A DNA stretch of 64,000 nt from NCBI GenBank assembly GCA_018398585.1, contig JAGTTD010000014.1, positions 18,165,387-18,229,386 of the forward strand. Direction: 5' to 3'. The notes under the pieces are model-generated. The model had not been told where the DNA came from. It did not search any database and was given only the letters and a program-made list of their open reading frames with translations. A program made the position numbers and the translations under genes. This document shows positions 10,773 through 21,410 of this stretch, piece by piece. Source of the DNA: Simmondsia chinensis. Lineage: Eukaryota; Streptophyta; Magnoliopsida; Caryophyllales; Simmondsiaceae. Positions within the stretch are counted from its first letter, which is position 1. Each line of letters begins with the position of its first letter.

Positions 10773-12383
10773 TGATAAGTCTAATTTAGTATATAATTAT
10801 TTATATCATTTTAATAAATTTTTAACCATTTTTGCATCAAACTTCCATCGTTTTTGCTCGGTTTTGCTCGTTTTGAACTATTTTGCTATTTTCTTGCAAA
10901 AGCACCCATTTTAAGCTAAATCTTGCTAGGTTTTATCATTAACATCAACAAGTGAAAGCAAGATATATCAAATAAAAGCAAAAAAGTAATAAAATTTATC
11001 AAATCTTGCGGCTGCAGCTTAAAACAACTCAAAAAATGCAGATTTCCAGCTGCAACTTGCATTTCGGCAGCTCTAACTCAATGATTTTTACCCAAATTCA
11101 TTTTACAAACATACTTTAACATGTATTAACTCATCTTTTACAAGTTTTGGGTGGTGGAATTGTAGAAACAATTTAAAAAAATGGGTGAAAAACACAACTT
11201 ACAAATTTTCCTCACTTTGGGCGGCAATATTATGCAATATTTTAGCTCAAATTAATTATATACATATTATACAACATGCACATGACACTTTTGTGCAGGT
11301 TTTGGGCGGTGGAATTCAGAAAAAAGATAAAAAAAATGGATGAACAAAGTACCTTCAGCAGCAGCCGCACCATGTAGCAAATGGGAAGCAAGTTTGATGT
11401 AATTTTTTGCATAGTTTATTTCCCCTTCAAACACTATAAATAGGGGGTGTTTGGGAGTGTTTGGGAGTGTTTGGATCATCCTTCACCAACTAAAAATTAT
11501 CATACAAAGTAAGAAAGAAGAGAAAAAAGTGAGGGAGAAAGAAGGAAAAGGAAGGAGGGAAGTTTGGTTTGTAATTTTGTCGTTTTAAGTTCTTTCTATC
11601 CTTTTCTTCTTTAAGTTCATGAATTTTGTGTTAATAATGCTTTATATTAAGTTTATCATTAACTAATTTTGTTATTCCAAGGCTAAGATGTAGCCTAAGT
11701 TGTAATATACACTTATTTCTAATTCAACGAATTCAAAGTTTTGTTATTGCGTTGTTGAAGTGTTTATCATTACTCTTCATGAGTTTTAAATGCTTGTTTA
11801 CCAATTAAGGCCTATAATAATTCATAATGAGTCCGAAAGGAGATTTATGATGATTGCTAAGGTGATAAGCACCGCAAATTAGACAAATGCTCGAGAGATA
11901 TTAACGTGATTTGTGTGGTTTTTAAGAGAAAATCATTGAGCTTTAAAATACTCTTTTCTTATTTAAATTCATGCACGAGAGTGATGGGTTAATATGTAAA
12001 GGAGCACGCTAAATGTTGCTCGAGAGAGAATATTTATTAAAATAGGATTTTCAACCATCAACATGTGATAACAACTTGAATAACGAGAATAGAAAAGGCG
12101 TATTAATACAACTAGATGAAATATGATGCCTTGGATATTATTAAATCATAAAAACTAAAAAAAAAAAAAAATTGAAAGTCTCGTTTTAACTTTTATTTCT
12201 TTTTATTTTATTTTACTTTATTTCTTATCAAAACCCTAAATTTTTCGATCATTCAAATAGTATTGAAGCTACTAATTTCGGTACTCACTCAATAACAATC
12301 CTCGTGGGAACGATACTCTACTCATTTCTATATTACTTGATACGACTAGTGCACTTGCTAACACTTACGCAAAGTTTGCATCA
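10773..12383 (+). repeat. 3' LTR of element B (1611 bp)
   Basis: Starts TGATAAGTCTAATTTAG and ends TTTGCATCA, followed by CACTA. It contains TATAAATA at 11435-11442 and a small triplication of GTGTTTGGGA at about 11447-11472 not present in the 5' copy. Confidence 0.92.
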
Positions 12384-12388
12384 CACTA

Positions 12389-12826
12389 GATGATGGAATA
12401 TGCCACTGGCATATCACTGAACTCTATCCTACATACAAGTGTGCTGTTTTTAAGAATTTGTTAATCAAGCTCCACAATAGCTCTTCCATTACGTTAACGG
12501 TGGCAGAGGAGTTGGTTATGGAGATCAATGGCAATCAGGGATCCTCTCAAGATCTAACTAGTCAAGAGAAAATATGTCGCGATCTGGAAAGGATGTCATA
12601 TACGGTATGTCAGCAATGCTATGGGAGAATACAAGCTGCAACGAGGAAATTCCGGTTGCTTCCTTAGTATGTTTTCCTTGCTGATCCTTTTTAGGAACTA
12701 AAGATGCCATCTAAAAAAAGCTCAAAGAAGTAATCCTATCAAGGATTCTCCCTCAAAGACTTAGATCATCATGTGGATAGGGCATCCTAAGAGGAATCCA
12801 AAGTACATCGTACAGGACGTGCACAC
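12389..12826 (+). other. Element A internal sequence between B and the solo LTR
   Basis: Resumes element A after the CACTA duplication. An open stretch at 12458-12667 (69 residues, containing VAEELVMEINGNQG) has no recognisable domain. It lies between gag and protease, so it may be a degraded gag tail or linker. Confidence 0.4.
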
Positions 12827-13295
12827 TGTCATGACCCGGGATTTGGGATTAAGTACTAATAATGCAATGTGTGTAATAATAGTATAAGTCATTAGTATAA
12901 GTTAATGGGTGCACGTTTAATAGATATTTCGATCATGTCTTAGATATTTTGAATAAGAAGTGGCGGTAAAGTAGTGTCTTGAAGTCAAGAGTTAATTAGG
13001 AAGGGTCAAAAGTGGCGGCTGTGCTTTGGAAGGTCAGTTATGTTAGTGTCCAAGTGCAATGTACATGCTTAGCCTCCTTTACTCCTAGATTAGTATAACT
13101 AGCAGTTGCTCTTCGTGTAAACACATATGTTGAATGAATTGATTGTTGATTTCTCTCTCTCATCTCTAGATTTCTCTCTATTTCTCATCTAAATTCTTCT
13201 AATTTCTCATCTCAATACACTTCTTTCTCATCTCATACTCTTTGATTCCTCTTTTATCCTTAGGTTGTGATTCAAGATTGGCTTGAATCATAACA
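12827..13295 (+). mobile_element. Solo LTR of family E (469 bp)
   Basis: TGTCATGACCCGGG...GAATCATAACA flanked by CACAC on both sides (12822-12826 and 13296-13300). It is the same family as the LTRs of E (50429-50929, 53626-54093) and E2 (40649-41099), including the CT-rich tail TCTCTCATCTC. No internal region remains, which points to LTR-LTR recombination after insertion into element A. Confidence 0.9.
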
Positions 13296-13300
13296 CACAC

Positions 13301-14112
13301 TAGTCTGGCACCATGGTAGTTAGGATATCAACCCTCTGGCATTAGGTTCGGTAATATATGGAGGTGGAATCACCTCGATCAAGAGGTAGTCAGTCCTTCT
13401 AACCTTAATTAGACTCAGAAAAGGAGGCAGTTGTGCAAAAAAGAAGTTCAATGAAGAATTATGCTTGATTCCTGCTTGACCAGGCTGTCTTATGAAGAGG
13501 CCAGGGTCCACAAGGGCAAGCAAGCTGAGCATATCGATCTTTATGACCCAATGTCTAAGTCCAAAACTTTTATTACAAGAAAAGGGCCAGCTCGTAAGAA
13601 GCTCGAGACATGGGCTAGTTGCTCATCATCTAAAGGGCGAGAATCATGGTGGGATCAGCTTGCCAAGGACCCCCTAGTTCTGCGAAGGACGAAGAGGAAT
13701 ATTCCCCTCTTATCATAAATTTAGTTGAACCTTTGGATCGTGTCAACCCACATGGTCTACCATCAAGAATGACTTTCACAAAGAAGATTTCCCCAGCCCA
13801 TGGAGGAATCTTGAACCCCAGAGGTTGATCTCAAGGACCAACAGCAAGAACACGACATGCTAACTAATGGTGGCCCTCAACAACAAAACCAGGATACACC
13901 CATGGTTGACAACCCTGAGAAGGGGATAGACCCGGGGATCCAGGCACAATTTGGGACTCTTCTTTAAAAAGTTGATATCAGAACTACCTTACTCCATCTC
14001 TTGGAGTTTATGGTAGCTGATGCTTAAGAAGGTCTCGAGGGTGATGCGATAGCATCAGATAGGGAGCCTTAAGTGGAGCTCGTGGCTGAAGTAGCTTCCA
14101 CTAAAGATACAC
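13301..14112 (+). pseudogene. Element A gag-protease linker region
   Basis: Continuation of element A. Frames overlapping at 13461-13718 and 13646-13828 include ARVHKGKQAEHIDLYDP. Reverse-complement counterparts occur in A2 at 43000-43400 (GGCTTGCTTGCCCTTATGG), which shows it is genuine element sequence and not spacer. 13905-14040 (MVDNPEKGIDPGIQ, then a leucine-rich helix) corresponds to A2 sequence on both sides of E2. Many stops; no domain can be assigned. Confidence 0.5.
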
Positions 14113-14540
14113 TCAACCTTTGTCTTTTAAGGTTAATGCCGCAACATCCAAATTGCCTGATGATTCGCCTAACATAATGAAGACGATGTTTGATGGACCT
14201 AATACAGCCAATAAACACATCAAGCCTCTAGACCTCAAGGATAAATTTGATGGCATTCTGGTGAACAGGGTCTTGGCGGATAATGGTGTAACCATTAATG
14301 TGTTGCCTTCATATATGTTGGGGGTCATTGGTAAGTCTTGAGAAAACTTAATCACTTCAGATGTGGCAATCTGTGGCAATTTTGGAGCCACGACCACATC
14401 TGAAAGAGTCATCCCAATTGACTTAACCAACAGCTTAAGCAAGCTGATAGCTTTCTTTGTTTTCGAAACTACCTCAAGTTATAATGCCTTGCTCAACAGA
14501 GATTGAATACATACCAATTATTGTATTCCATATTCACTCC
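14113..14540 (+). pseudogene. Element A aspartic protease-like domain
   Basis: 14120-14340 reads MFDGPNTANKHIKPLDLK, then VNRVLADNGVTINVLPSYM. The D-N-G in ADNGVTINVLP sits where Tat-lineage retropepsins carry the catalytic Asp (VDGGSAVNILP type). After one stop the frame goes on with SDVAICGNFG and SYNALLNRD, the flap and the end of the domain. The enzyme would cut the gag-pol polyprotein. A2 carries the homologous stretch at 38573-39034 (VLVDNGEAINVIP). One stop at 14340 and another after NRD break it. Confidence 0.75.
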
Positions 14541-15745
14541 ACTAGTTGCTAATCTTCTAGAACCATGACAAATATGAGGTTGTTATGACAGATGACAGGT
14601 CATTCATGGCTTGCTCCAATTGTGTTGAGGCAGAATTCTGTAAAGATGGCGAGGGACCTCTAGAATTTAAAAGGACCCCTCCATAATCTGCCCAACAACA
14701 TGACACGAAAGCCATCCTTGATAGCCCACTGACTGAAGCTGAGGTTGGTCAAGCTGATGTCAAGTCTGAAGACTCTGACTTCTGGGGTTGCATGAGGAAC
14801 CTTCTTGACGGAAGGGCACTTCCAAAGCACTCTAAAATCCCAATGCAGAGGTACCATGGCTTCCCAGTAATGGCCCAAGGGGCCATTTCCTCAGCATTAT
14901 CAAGGTTTGAAGCATGATACGCTAAGGATAAGCTTTGGACTGAACAGCCATTCAATAGTTTTCGAGTCCATACAACACAAGCAAGAAAGCTGGAGCTCTC
15001 TGACTTAAGAGCAGCACCAGCCAAGATGGAGGATTTAAGGGCTAAAATCCAAGACACCCCCCTCGAGGTTAATTTGGGTTCGACAGACGACCCAAGACCT
15101 ACTTTTCTGAGTGCTTTGCTTTCTGAGGAGTAGAGAGAGCAATACCTAACTTTGCTTCACGAATTCAAGGATAGCTGCACTTGGGACCATCACGAAATTC
15201 CTAGTGTAGATAGAAAAGTGGTCAAGGATAGGCTTCTTATTAAGCCAGGCTCAAGGCCCATCATTTAGGCCTAGAGAAGGATGTCCCAAGAAGTCATTGA
15301 TTTGGTCAAGAAAGAGATTAAGGGACTTCCAAAGGGAAAATTCTTCAGGACTTCCGGGTATGTTGAGTGGCTAGCAAATATTGTCCCCGTCATTAAAAAG
15401 AATGAAAAAATCAGGGTTTGTATTGATTTCAGAGATTTGAATGCACCCACCCTAAAGGACAAATACCCAATGCCTATTGCAAATGTGGTCACTGACTCAG
15501 CCTCGAGGCATGAGGTTTTGTCTTTTATGGATGGCTACTGTGGGTACTACTATGTTATAATTACTTCGGAGGACACTCACAAGACATCATTCAGGTGTCC
15601 TAGGTCAATAGAGACGTTTGAATGGGTGGCCATACCCTGTGGTTTGAAGAACATCACAGATGATCAAATGGTTAGTTTGAAGAAAGCGTGTCAATTGCTC
15701 AATAGAATTGTCCGCTTGAGGAAGGAGAGTAGAGATGGCAAATGA
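14541..15745 (+). pseudogene. Element A linker and truncated reverse transcriptase
   Basis: 14541-15130 is the protease-RT linker (SFMACSNCVEAEF, later KLELSDLRAAPAKMEDLR). 15140-15270 gives LLHEFKDSCTWDHHEIP, which matches the N-terminal RT region. 15281-15680 gives RT fingers and palm: VPVIKKNEKIRVCIDFRDLN, KDKYPMPIA, FMDGYCGYYYV and CGLKN. The sequence then leaves RT before the Y/F-x-DD catalytic box and reads unrelated sequence to 15745. The rest of RT, RNase H and integrase are deleted, so element A cannot reverse transcribe or integrate by itself. Confidence 0.8.
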
Positions 15746-16036
15746 GATTTGTGCCATTGTTAAATCAGAAGGAACCAAAGGATGAAGAGAATTGAGTCAA
15801 GAATTCCGTGATTCAACAACAAAGGCAAGAGGTTGCAAGTGCGCTCGATGACAACATAGAAGAGAGAACAGAGTAAGAAAGTGAAAATTTCAAGCCCTAA
15901 TTGTCATACTTATAGACACATGGGAAGAAAGAGCAAGTGACATATAGTGTTCTCCTGTAGCTGTTGAGGGTCAAATCAGGCAAATTTTTCTATCCGTTGT
16001 GAATTTGAATTTACCAACGGCTAAAAGGGGAGCATT
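15746..16036 (+). other. Element A 3' untranslated stretch with polypurine tract
   Basis: No coding signal. AAAAGGGGAGCATT at 16023-16036 is the polypurine tract directly before the 3' LTR, where plus-strand DNA synthesis would start. Confidence 0.7.
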
Positions 16037-17301
16037 TGTTTAGACCATAATTTCAGAAAGTGCTAGGATGACACTGTTTTGACCAAAGTGCCACGTGCTT
16101 AATGGGTGAGTCTTCCCTTGAAGAGAATTAAGCCTTTAGGTGCTGAGATAACATTGTCTTGAGCCCAACATCCTGAGAGAATTATTACCCTTGACAAGGG
16201 TGTCAACCACTCATGGCTCGAGATGGTTGAGGGGTGAAGGGAGCTCAAGCTCAAGGGATTGCTAGGAAGGCAGCAAGATAGATGGTTTCCAGGCTTGAGA
16301 CAGTTACAAGGAGTGCAATCTCAGATACTTGGGGACTAAGCGTAATCCAAGAGGACATGGGGTTTCTAGAAGGGACTTTTGCTGAGATAACGAACATGGG
16401 CGCCAAGGATTTCCCTCCAATACTGAATTTAGGACATGTTCATTAAAGATTCATGCGCAAAGAAGAACCTTAATGGCAAGATGTGGGTGAATTTGCAGTA
16501 GAAAAAGGAGCTGCCGTTATTTTCAATTTTCTATAAATAGAGGACTCTGCATCAGTCCAAAGTAGTACACACACTCATTAGAAAAATTCATCAAGCTTTC
16601 TTTTACAGCACACTTGTGCTTTTTCTGAGGAGTAGCATAACTTAGCTAGGCTTAGCATAACGTTGATATCTGCTGTACTTACCTTCATAGTAATACAGTT
16701 TCTCAGGCTTCAGATGCGACTTTCCAATTTTAATATATTCTCATAAATCGACAAGTTGTGATTTGAGGATTTAGTTTAAGGCTTTGATGGCCAAGGCTTG
16801 TCCCTTGATTGCATTGGTCTTAACACTGCTGTCACTGCTTGATAAGTTAGGTGAACTTAGGTTCGCACCATAGATTAGGGCTTTGACGACCAAGGCTTGT
16901 TCCTTGATTATGTTGGTCCTAATCCATTGACCTAAATACGATTTGCTCCACCTTAATCTTGTTAGACCTAAACTCATTCGAGTTATTATAAGTCAAAGGT
17001 GCCAGGCTTAAGAACCTGATTGACTCGGGCTTGTAAGTGGACTGTTAAGCTCTTGGGTTTGTATCCACTCAAGTTCCTAACTTTTAAGTGTACGAGGAAA
17101 GATGTCTAACAGCATAACTGAAGTCAGATACACCAACATGTCATAACCTTTTCTTTGAAAATGATGACAGATGAGGTCAAAGACGTGTGGTTCGTAATTA
17201 GGTTCACTCCCTAGTTGAGGTGAGTCCCTTTTGCACATTTGTTTTGTTTTCACATTTACGGCGACCCCACACATAGAACTTGAAAAAAAATAGAGTAAAC
17301 A
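16037..17301 (+). repeat. 3' LTR of element A (1265 bp)
   Basis: TGTTTAGACC...GAGTAAACA. It carries TATAAATA at 16532-16539 followed by GAGGACTCTGCATC. It is shorter than the 5' copy by one deletion of about 130 bp near 17100. Confidence 0.88.
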
Positions 17302-19097
17302 GGAATTGGTGCTGTTCTATCTCAAAAGGGCCATCCCATTGCTTACTTGAGCAAAGCCCTCCCTACTGGCAACCAACACAAATCCATATATGAACATGAA
17401 TTGCTTGCCGTTGTCCACACCATTAAAAAATGGAATCAATATTTAATGGACCACCACTTTCAAATTCAAACAAATCAACAAAGTTTGAAACATTTATTAG
17501 ATCAACGAATTTCAACCCCCTCTCAAAAACAATGGTTATCTAAACTTATGAGGTATGATTATGACATTCTCTAACAAAAGGGCAAAGAAAACATTGTTGT
17601 GGATGCCTGATCCTCGAGTCAGTAACGGCGAGCTTACATCATTAGCTCTATCTTCAATTTCCATGGACCTTTTAGCTCAATTACAAGAGGCTTGAGCTAC
17701 AAATCTCCACTTTCAACAACTCATACACGATCTCAACCAAGACCCACAATCACACCCCCACTACAATTGGAAAATGCTCAACTTCATCGTAAATGTTGTT
17801 TAGTTATAGACCATGCTAGCCCTATTAAGCACCACATTTTTACTTGGATGCACCCTTTACCAACTGGAGGACATTCTGGCATTACACCCACAAGACAACA
17901 CATTTCAACCCTATTTATTAGAGAGGACTTAAGAATGATGTCACTAATTTTATTAAACAGTGTCTTTCATGTCAAAAAAATAAGTACGATTCTGCAGTTT
18001 TTTGAGTTTGTTGCAACCTCTACCTGTCCCGGAGACCATTTGGAGTAGCATATTGATGGTTTTTATTAAGGGACTCCCCAAGTCCCATGTAAGGATGTTA
18101 TACTTGTGATTTTTGATTGATTAAGTACGCTCATTTTCTCACTTGCTTACATCCTTTTTTGGCTCTTACGGTTGCTAACGTGTTTATGCGAGACATATAT
18201 AGGTTTCATGGTCTCCTTGAGGAGATCATTTCTAATAGGGAACCGGTTTTTACTAGCAATCTTTGGGAGGGATTATGCTGTATTCAAGGTGTCGATCTCC
18301 GTCTAACCGGCTATCACCCTCAAACCGACCGACAAACGAAGGTGCTAAATCGTTCTTTTAAAAGCTATCTACGTAATATGTGTTTTGAATATGAAAAAAA
18401 ATTTGTTTGAATGGATACCATTGACCGAGTGGCTGTACAATACTACCTATTTCTTTGCCACACACACTACTCCTTATGATGTAGTTTCTGGATACACCTC
18501 CACTACTACATCTTCCATATTTACTTTGGGAATCAAATAATATTGGTGTGGACCGTAGCTTTAGAGCACAACAAGAAGAAATTAAGGTCCTTAAATATCA
18601 TCTTCACCAATCTCAAAACCGGATGAAACTACTCACAGACCAACATCACAACGATCATATGTTCAGTTGGGATGACTGGGTATACTTAAAACTACATCCC
18701 TATAGTCAATACTCGGTTGAATGCCGCACGGCCCATAAACCTTGCCCTCGCTACTATGGCCTATTTAAAGTCCTTCATTGTATTGGTCAAGTGGCTTATA
18801 AATTGGACCTCTTGTCGTCCACCACCATCCACCCTGTGTTCCATGTCTCATTACTCAAGCCTAACCACAGTCCGGTTCCCTGCTCGACTACCACACACAT
18901 CGATTGGTACTACCCGCAGCACCCCCTGGTGCCCAATGCTATGGATGGCTAGATACTAGAACCAGGTTGTTATAAATTGGCTCATTAAATGGAAGGGAAA
19001 ACCCACAAAAGACACTACCTAGGAGTTCTTTCTCAATATTCGGAGCAATACTCGACTTTTGACCCTTGTGCACAAGGTCTTTCAAAGAGGGGAGTAT
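17302..19097 (+). pseudogene. Chromovirus C pol, second part: RNase H, integrase, chromodomain
   Basis: 17302-17600 is RNase H ([20 protein letters not shown], then YEHELLAVV). 17815-17985 is the integrase zinc region (HHIFTWMHPL, GGHSGITPTRQ), with its cysteines in another frame. 18040-18400 is the catalytic core: the first Asp region reads MVFIKGLP where MDFIKGLP is expected, and the second reads ISNREPVF where SDRDPVF is expected, so two of three DDE residues are lost. 18300-18330 is YHPQTD. 18548-18952 gives the C-terminal domain (YYGLFKVLHCIGQVAYKLDL, then HPVFHVSLLKP). 18967-19045 is a chromodomain (WLIKWKGKPTKDTT, a TAG replacing the next Trp codon). The frame is broken in at least five places. 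Confidence 0.85.
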
Positions 19098-19251
19098 TGT
19101 TGCATTCCCCATGAGGGTCGATTTTACTGACACTTAGTTGTTGCTTTTGATGGGTCAGGCCTGCTCCCAAGAACATTAGCAGGCCAGAATGTTGGCCTTG
19201 GAAGAGAGGAGGAAGGGTCCAATGAGGCCCAAGCATCTTTTCATAGCCCGG
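19098..19251 (+). repeat. 3' LTR of chromovirus C, first 154 bp
   Basis: AAAGAGGGGAGTAT (19084-19097) is the polypurine tract and TGTTGCATTCCCC begins the LTR. It is cut after 154 bp by the end of A2. The rest is not in the window. Confidence 0.7.
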
Positions 19252-19372
19252 TGTCTAATTTATTTTGTTTCAAGTGACGTATGTGTGGTCCTCATATAAT
19301 ATGAAAACAAAACAAACGTTCAAAAGGGCCTCACCGCGACCAGGGAGTGAGCATAATTATGAACCACACATC
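19252..19372 (-). repeat. A2 3' LTR, distal (U5) piece, left of element D
   Basis: The reverse complement matches the last ~150 bp of LTR A (ACGTGTGGTTCGTAATTAGG and onward to the TGTTTTGTTTTCA block), with clear divergence. It is separated from the rest (from 30744) by element D. Confidence 0.75.
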
Positions 19373-19385
19373 TATTATTATTCTA

Positions 19386-19730
19386 AGTCGATTGTGATTT
19401 AATAAGGCTTAGTGGTTTGATTTGAAATAGCTTATATTGAGAGCTAGTAGTTTCGGCGTCAATTTAGGATTGAATGTTAGTTGTTTCGGTTGGGTCAAGG
19501 TGAGTCAATTATGGCGGTTGTGTTTGTAAGGCCGGGCATTAACTTGTCCAAATCCATTGCATCATTAGATCTTTTTTAATGAGAGATCATTCAATGAAAC
19601 CTAATCTCTTTTGAGATCTTTCTCTCTCTCATCTAATTCTCTCTATATTTCTCATCTTCTTCACTTCTCTTCTCATCTAATCTCTCTCTTACACAAGGTT
19701 AAGCTTCAAGATTTATCTAGATGTTTAACA
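19386..19730 (+). repeat. 5' LTR of element D (~345 bp)
   Basis: AGTCGATTGTGATTTAATAA...GATGTTTAACA. It matches 30379-30743. The initial TG has decayed to AG. The CT-rich tail TCTCTCTCATCTAATTCTC is shared with LTR families E and F. Confidence 0.85.
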
Positions 19731-19732
19731 AT

Positions 19733-19745
19733 TAGTATCAAAGCC
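19733..19745 (+). other. Primer binding site of element D (initiator-Met tRNA type, mutated)
   Basis: TAGTATCAAAGCC against the usual TGGTATCAGAGCC, two bases after the LTR. Both changes are G-to-A. Confidence 0.8.
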
Positions 19746-19904
19746 TTGTTTGGCTTCCAAATCAAATGTGATTTGATATCAAATATCTTGAATCGCATTG
19801 CAAATTGCTTGAGAATTCAGTTCTGAATTCTGTTGTCATTGCTGCGGTTACTATCAGGAAATTGCCTTGAAGCACATAAAAAGAATTGAATTGATACACA
19901 AATA

Positions 19905-21360
19905 ATGGCCAGTGGTGTCACTACAAGATCAGCAGCTGCTAAAACAACAGCTAATCCTTCATATGCTGAGGTTGTGGGTGGTAATGCAGAGAATGTACCG
20001 CAAGCTGTCACTTCAGACATCTTGAATGCGCAGATAACAGCTATGATTGTTCAGCTTAATCAATCTCAGCTAGAAAGGGAACAAAGAACTGAGGATCAGA
20101 TGCTTAACCTGGGGAAGCAGCAAGAGCAAACGTTTAATGAGAGGTTCAGCTTACAATCGAAGCGTGTTGATGAGAACATCACTGATCAATTAAATCAACA
20201 AAAGCAACAATTTGAGGAGACATTGGCTGAGCGAATTGATCAACAAACACTGATGCTTAGTGAGAAGATTGCTGAAATTCAAAGCTAGTTCGTTACCTGT
20301 GAATCAGCAGATAAGACCTCCGATAATGTCGCAATCTAATATTCCTCCTAGACCTGCCGTAGCCAGTGAAAGACCTCAATTTATGACTCAAGCAGCTGAT
20401 GTTAGAACTCAAATTCAAAGTCAAGAAGAAGAGGTAATTGCTAGATATGATCGATCATTTGATCAAGCTCAATCAAGACCTACTAGTTTGAATATAGAAC
20501 AGGCTGTTCGTCCCCCTGAGCAAGCAAATATTCACAGAACTTCCAGTTTGATTGAAGAGCAATTTGATCGGCCTCCTAATTAGTGGAACTAGCAGCATTC
20601 ATGCAGTAATGGTGTGACATCCAACAATAGAAGCAGTGGCTATAGACAACCAAGGGTGCAGATTGATCCTCTTGATGGAAAGCATCCTCATTCATGGTTG
20701 AGATGATGTGATCGTTATTTCCACACTACCACATTGATGAGGCTGAAGAGGTTTAAATTGCTGCTGTTTATCTTCTTGTTGATCATGAGGCATAGCTATA
20801 CTGTTTATCAAAGAGTAATCCTACTCTCACTTGGGCTAAGTTTGTGAAGGAGCTTTGCAAGCGTTATGGTGATGAAGATTCTAGTGACATTGTTGATAGA
20901 TTTAACAAGGTGATACAAGAAACATCTGTGAAGAAGTATATGACAAGGTTTGAGAACCTTAGAGCAAGTATGATAACTGAATATCCTCATGCTACCGAGT
21001 CATATTATGTCTCAATTTTCATAAGTGGATTGAAGCCCAAGGTTAAGATTCTGGTCAAAGCAGTTGGGCCTACAACATTGTCTAAGGCTTATGTTGAAGT
21101 TAAGCTTTTTGAGGCAACAGTCTTAGCTTCAAGTGATGGAACCAAGGGTCGTGGAGGAAGCTTCAAGTCTCAGAAAGGATCTGTTAGGTCCAAGTTTAAC
21201 TGCTGAGATGAAAAGAAACCTCAAAGCATTTGTTACAAGTGCAATCAACCTTATTAATTTGGCCATAAATGTAATCCAAAGTTCCTCATGTCAGCTGAAG
21301 GAATTAGTGCTGATGAACACTCAAAGGGTGAAGAATCTGTTGCTAGTGGGAATGACTCAG
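19905..21360 (+). pseudogene. Element D gag
   Basis: The start is ATG at 19905 (MASGVTTRSAAAKTTANPS), conserved in F. 20030-20280 is a Gln-rich coiled-coil-like region. After a frameshift, 20290-20580 is a Pro/Gln-rich linker. 20655-21130 is the Retrotrans_gag core ([58 protein letters not shown]). 21215-21275 is a knuckle (CYKCNQPY-stop-FGHKC, in which a Gln codon has become TAA). Gag would assemble the particle. At least four stops and two frameshifts. Confidence 0.85.
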
Positions 21361-21410
21361 ATTAGGAGACATTTGAAAACCTTGTTGATGATGAAGTTGG
21401 AATTTCCATT

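Larger units (their letters stand above)
5823..12383 (+). mobile_element. Element B: Athila-derived non-autonomous LTR retrotransposon, complete
   Basis: Complete insertion flanked by CACTA on both sides (5818-5822 and 12384-12388). LTRs are 5823-7457 (1635 bp) and 10773-12383 (1611 bp), with TGAT...ATCA ends. The 3.3-kb internal region has a primer site of the Athila/Tat tRNA-Asp type, one gag-like ORF and the Athila-style block GGGAGGCAACCCAAG near 9063-9078, but no protease, RT, RNase H or integrase. It must therefore have been mobilised by another element's enzymes. LTR similarity is high by eye, with small indels, so insertion was moderately recent. A solo LTR of the same family sits at 39035-40458. 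Confidence 0.9.
1868..17301 (+). mobile_element. Element A: Tat-lineage Ty3/gypsy with two LTRs, internally deleted
   Basis: The ends TGTTTAC...GTAAACA form a perfect 7-bp inverted repeat. The LTRs are 1868-3265 and 16037-17301. The internal region holds gag remnants, an aspartic protease-like part and the front of RT, and then jumps almost directly to the polypurine tract, so the back of RT, RNase H and integrase are missing. It is host to element B (5823-12383) and a solo LTR (12827-13295). A2 at 19252-43608 is the same family in opposite orientation and shows the pol parts that A lacks. The gag, protease and RT motifs match Tat-type elements (RIRE2/Ogre relatives). Confidence 0.85.
647..19251 (+). 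mobile_element. Chromovirus C (Ty3/gypsy), truncated, interrupted by element A
   Basis: Remains of a chromovirus reading left to right: protease tail and reverse transcriptase (647-1867), then after a 15.4-kb insertion (1868-17301) RNase H, integrase and chromodomain (17302-19090), a polypurine tract and the first 154 bp of a 3' LTR. The reading frame resumes across the insertion exactly in the RNase H motif: DASG-GIG is split, and AGTAT (1863-1867) and GGAAT (17302-17306) are the diverged 5-bp target duplication. The 5' LTR and gag are absent from the window, and the 3' LTR is cut by element A2. Stops and frameshifts are frequent, so this is the oldest gypsy layer here. Confidence 0.85.
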
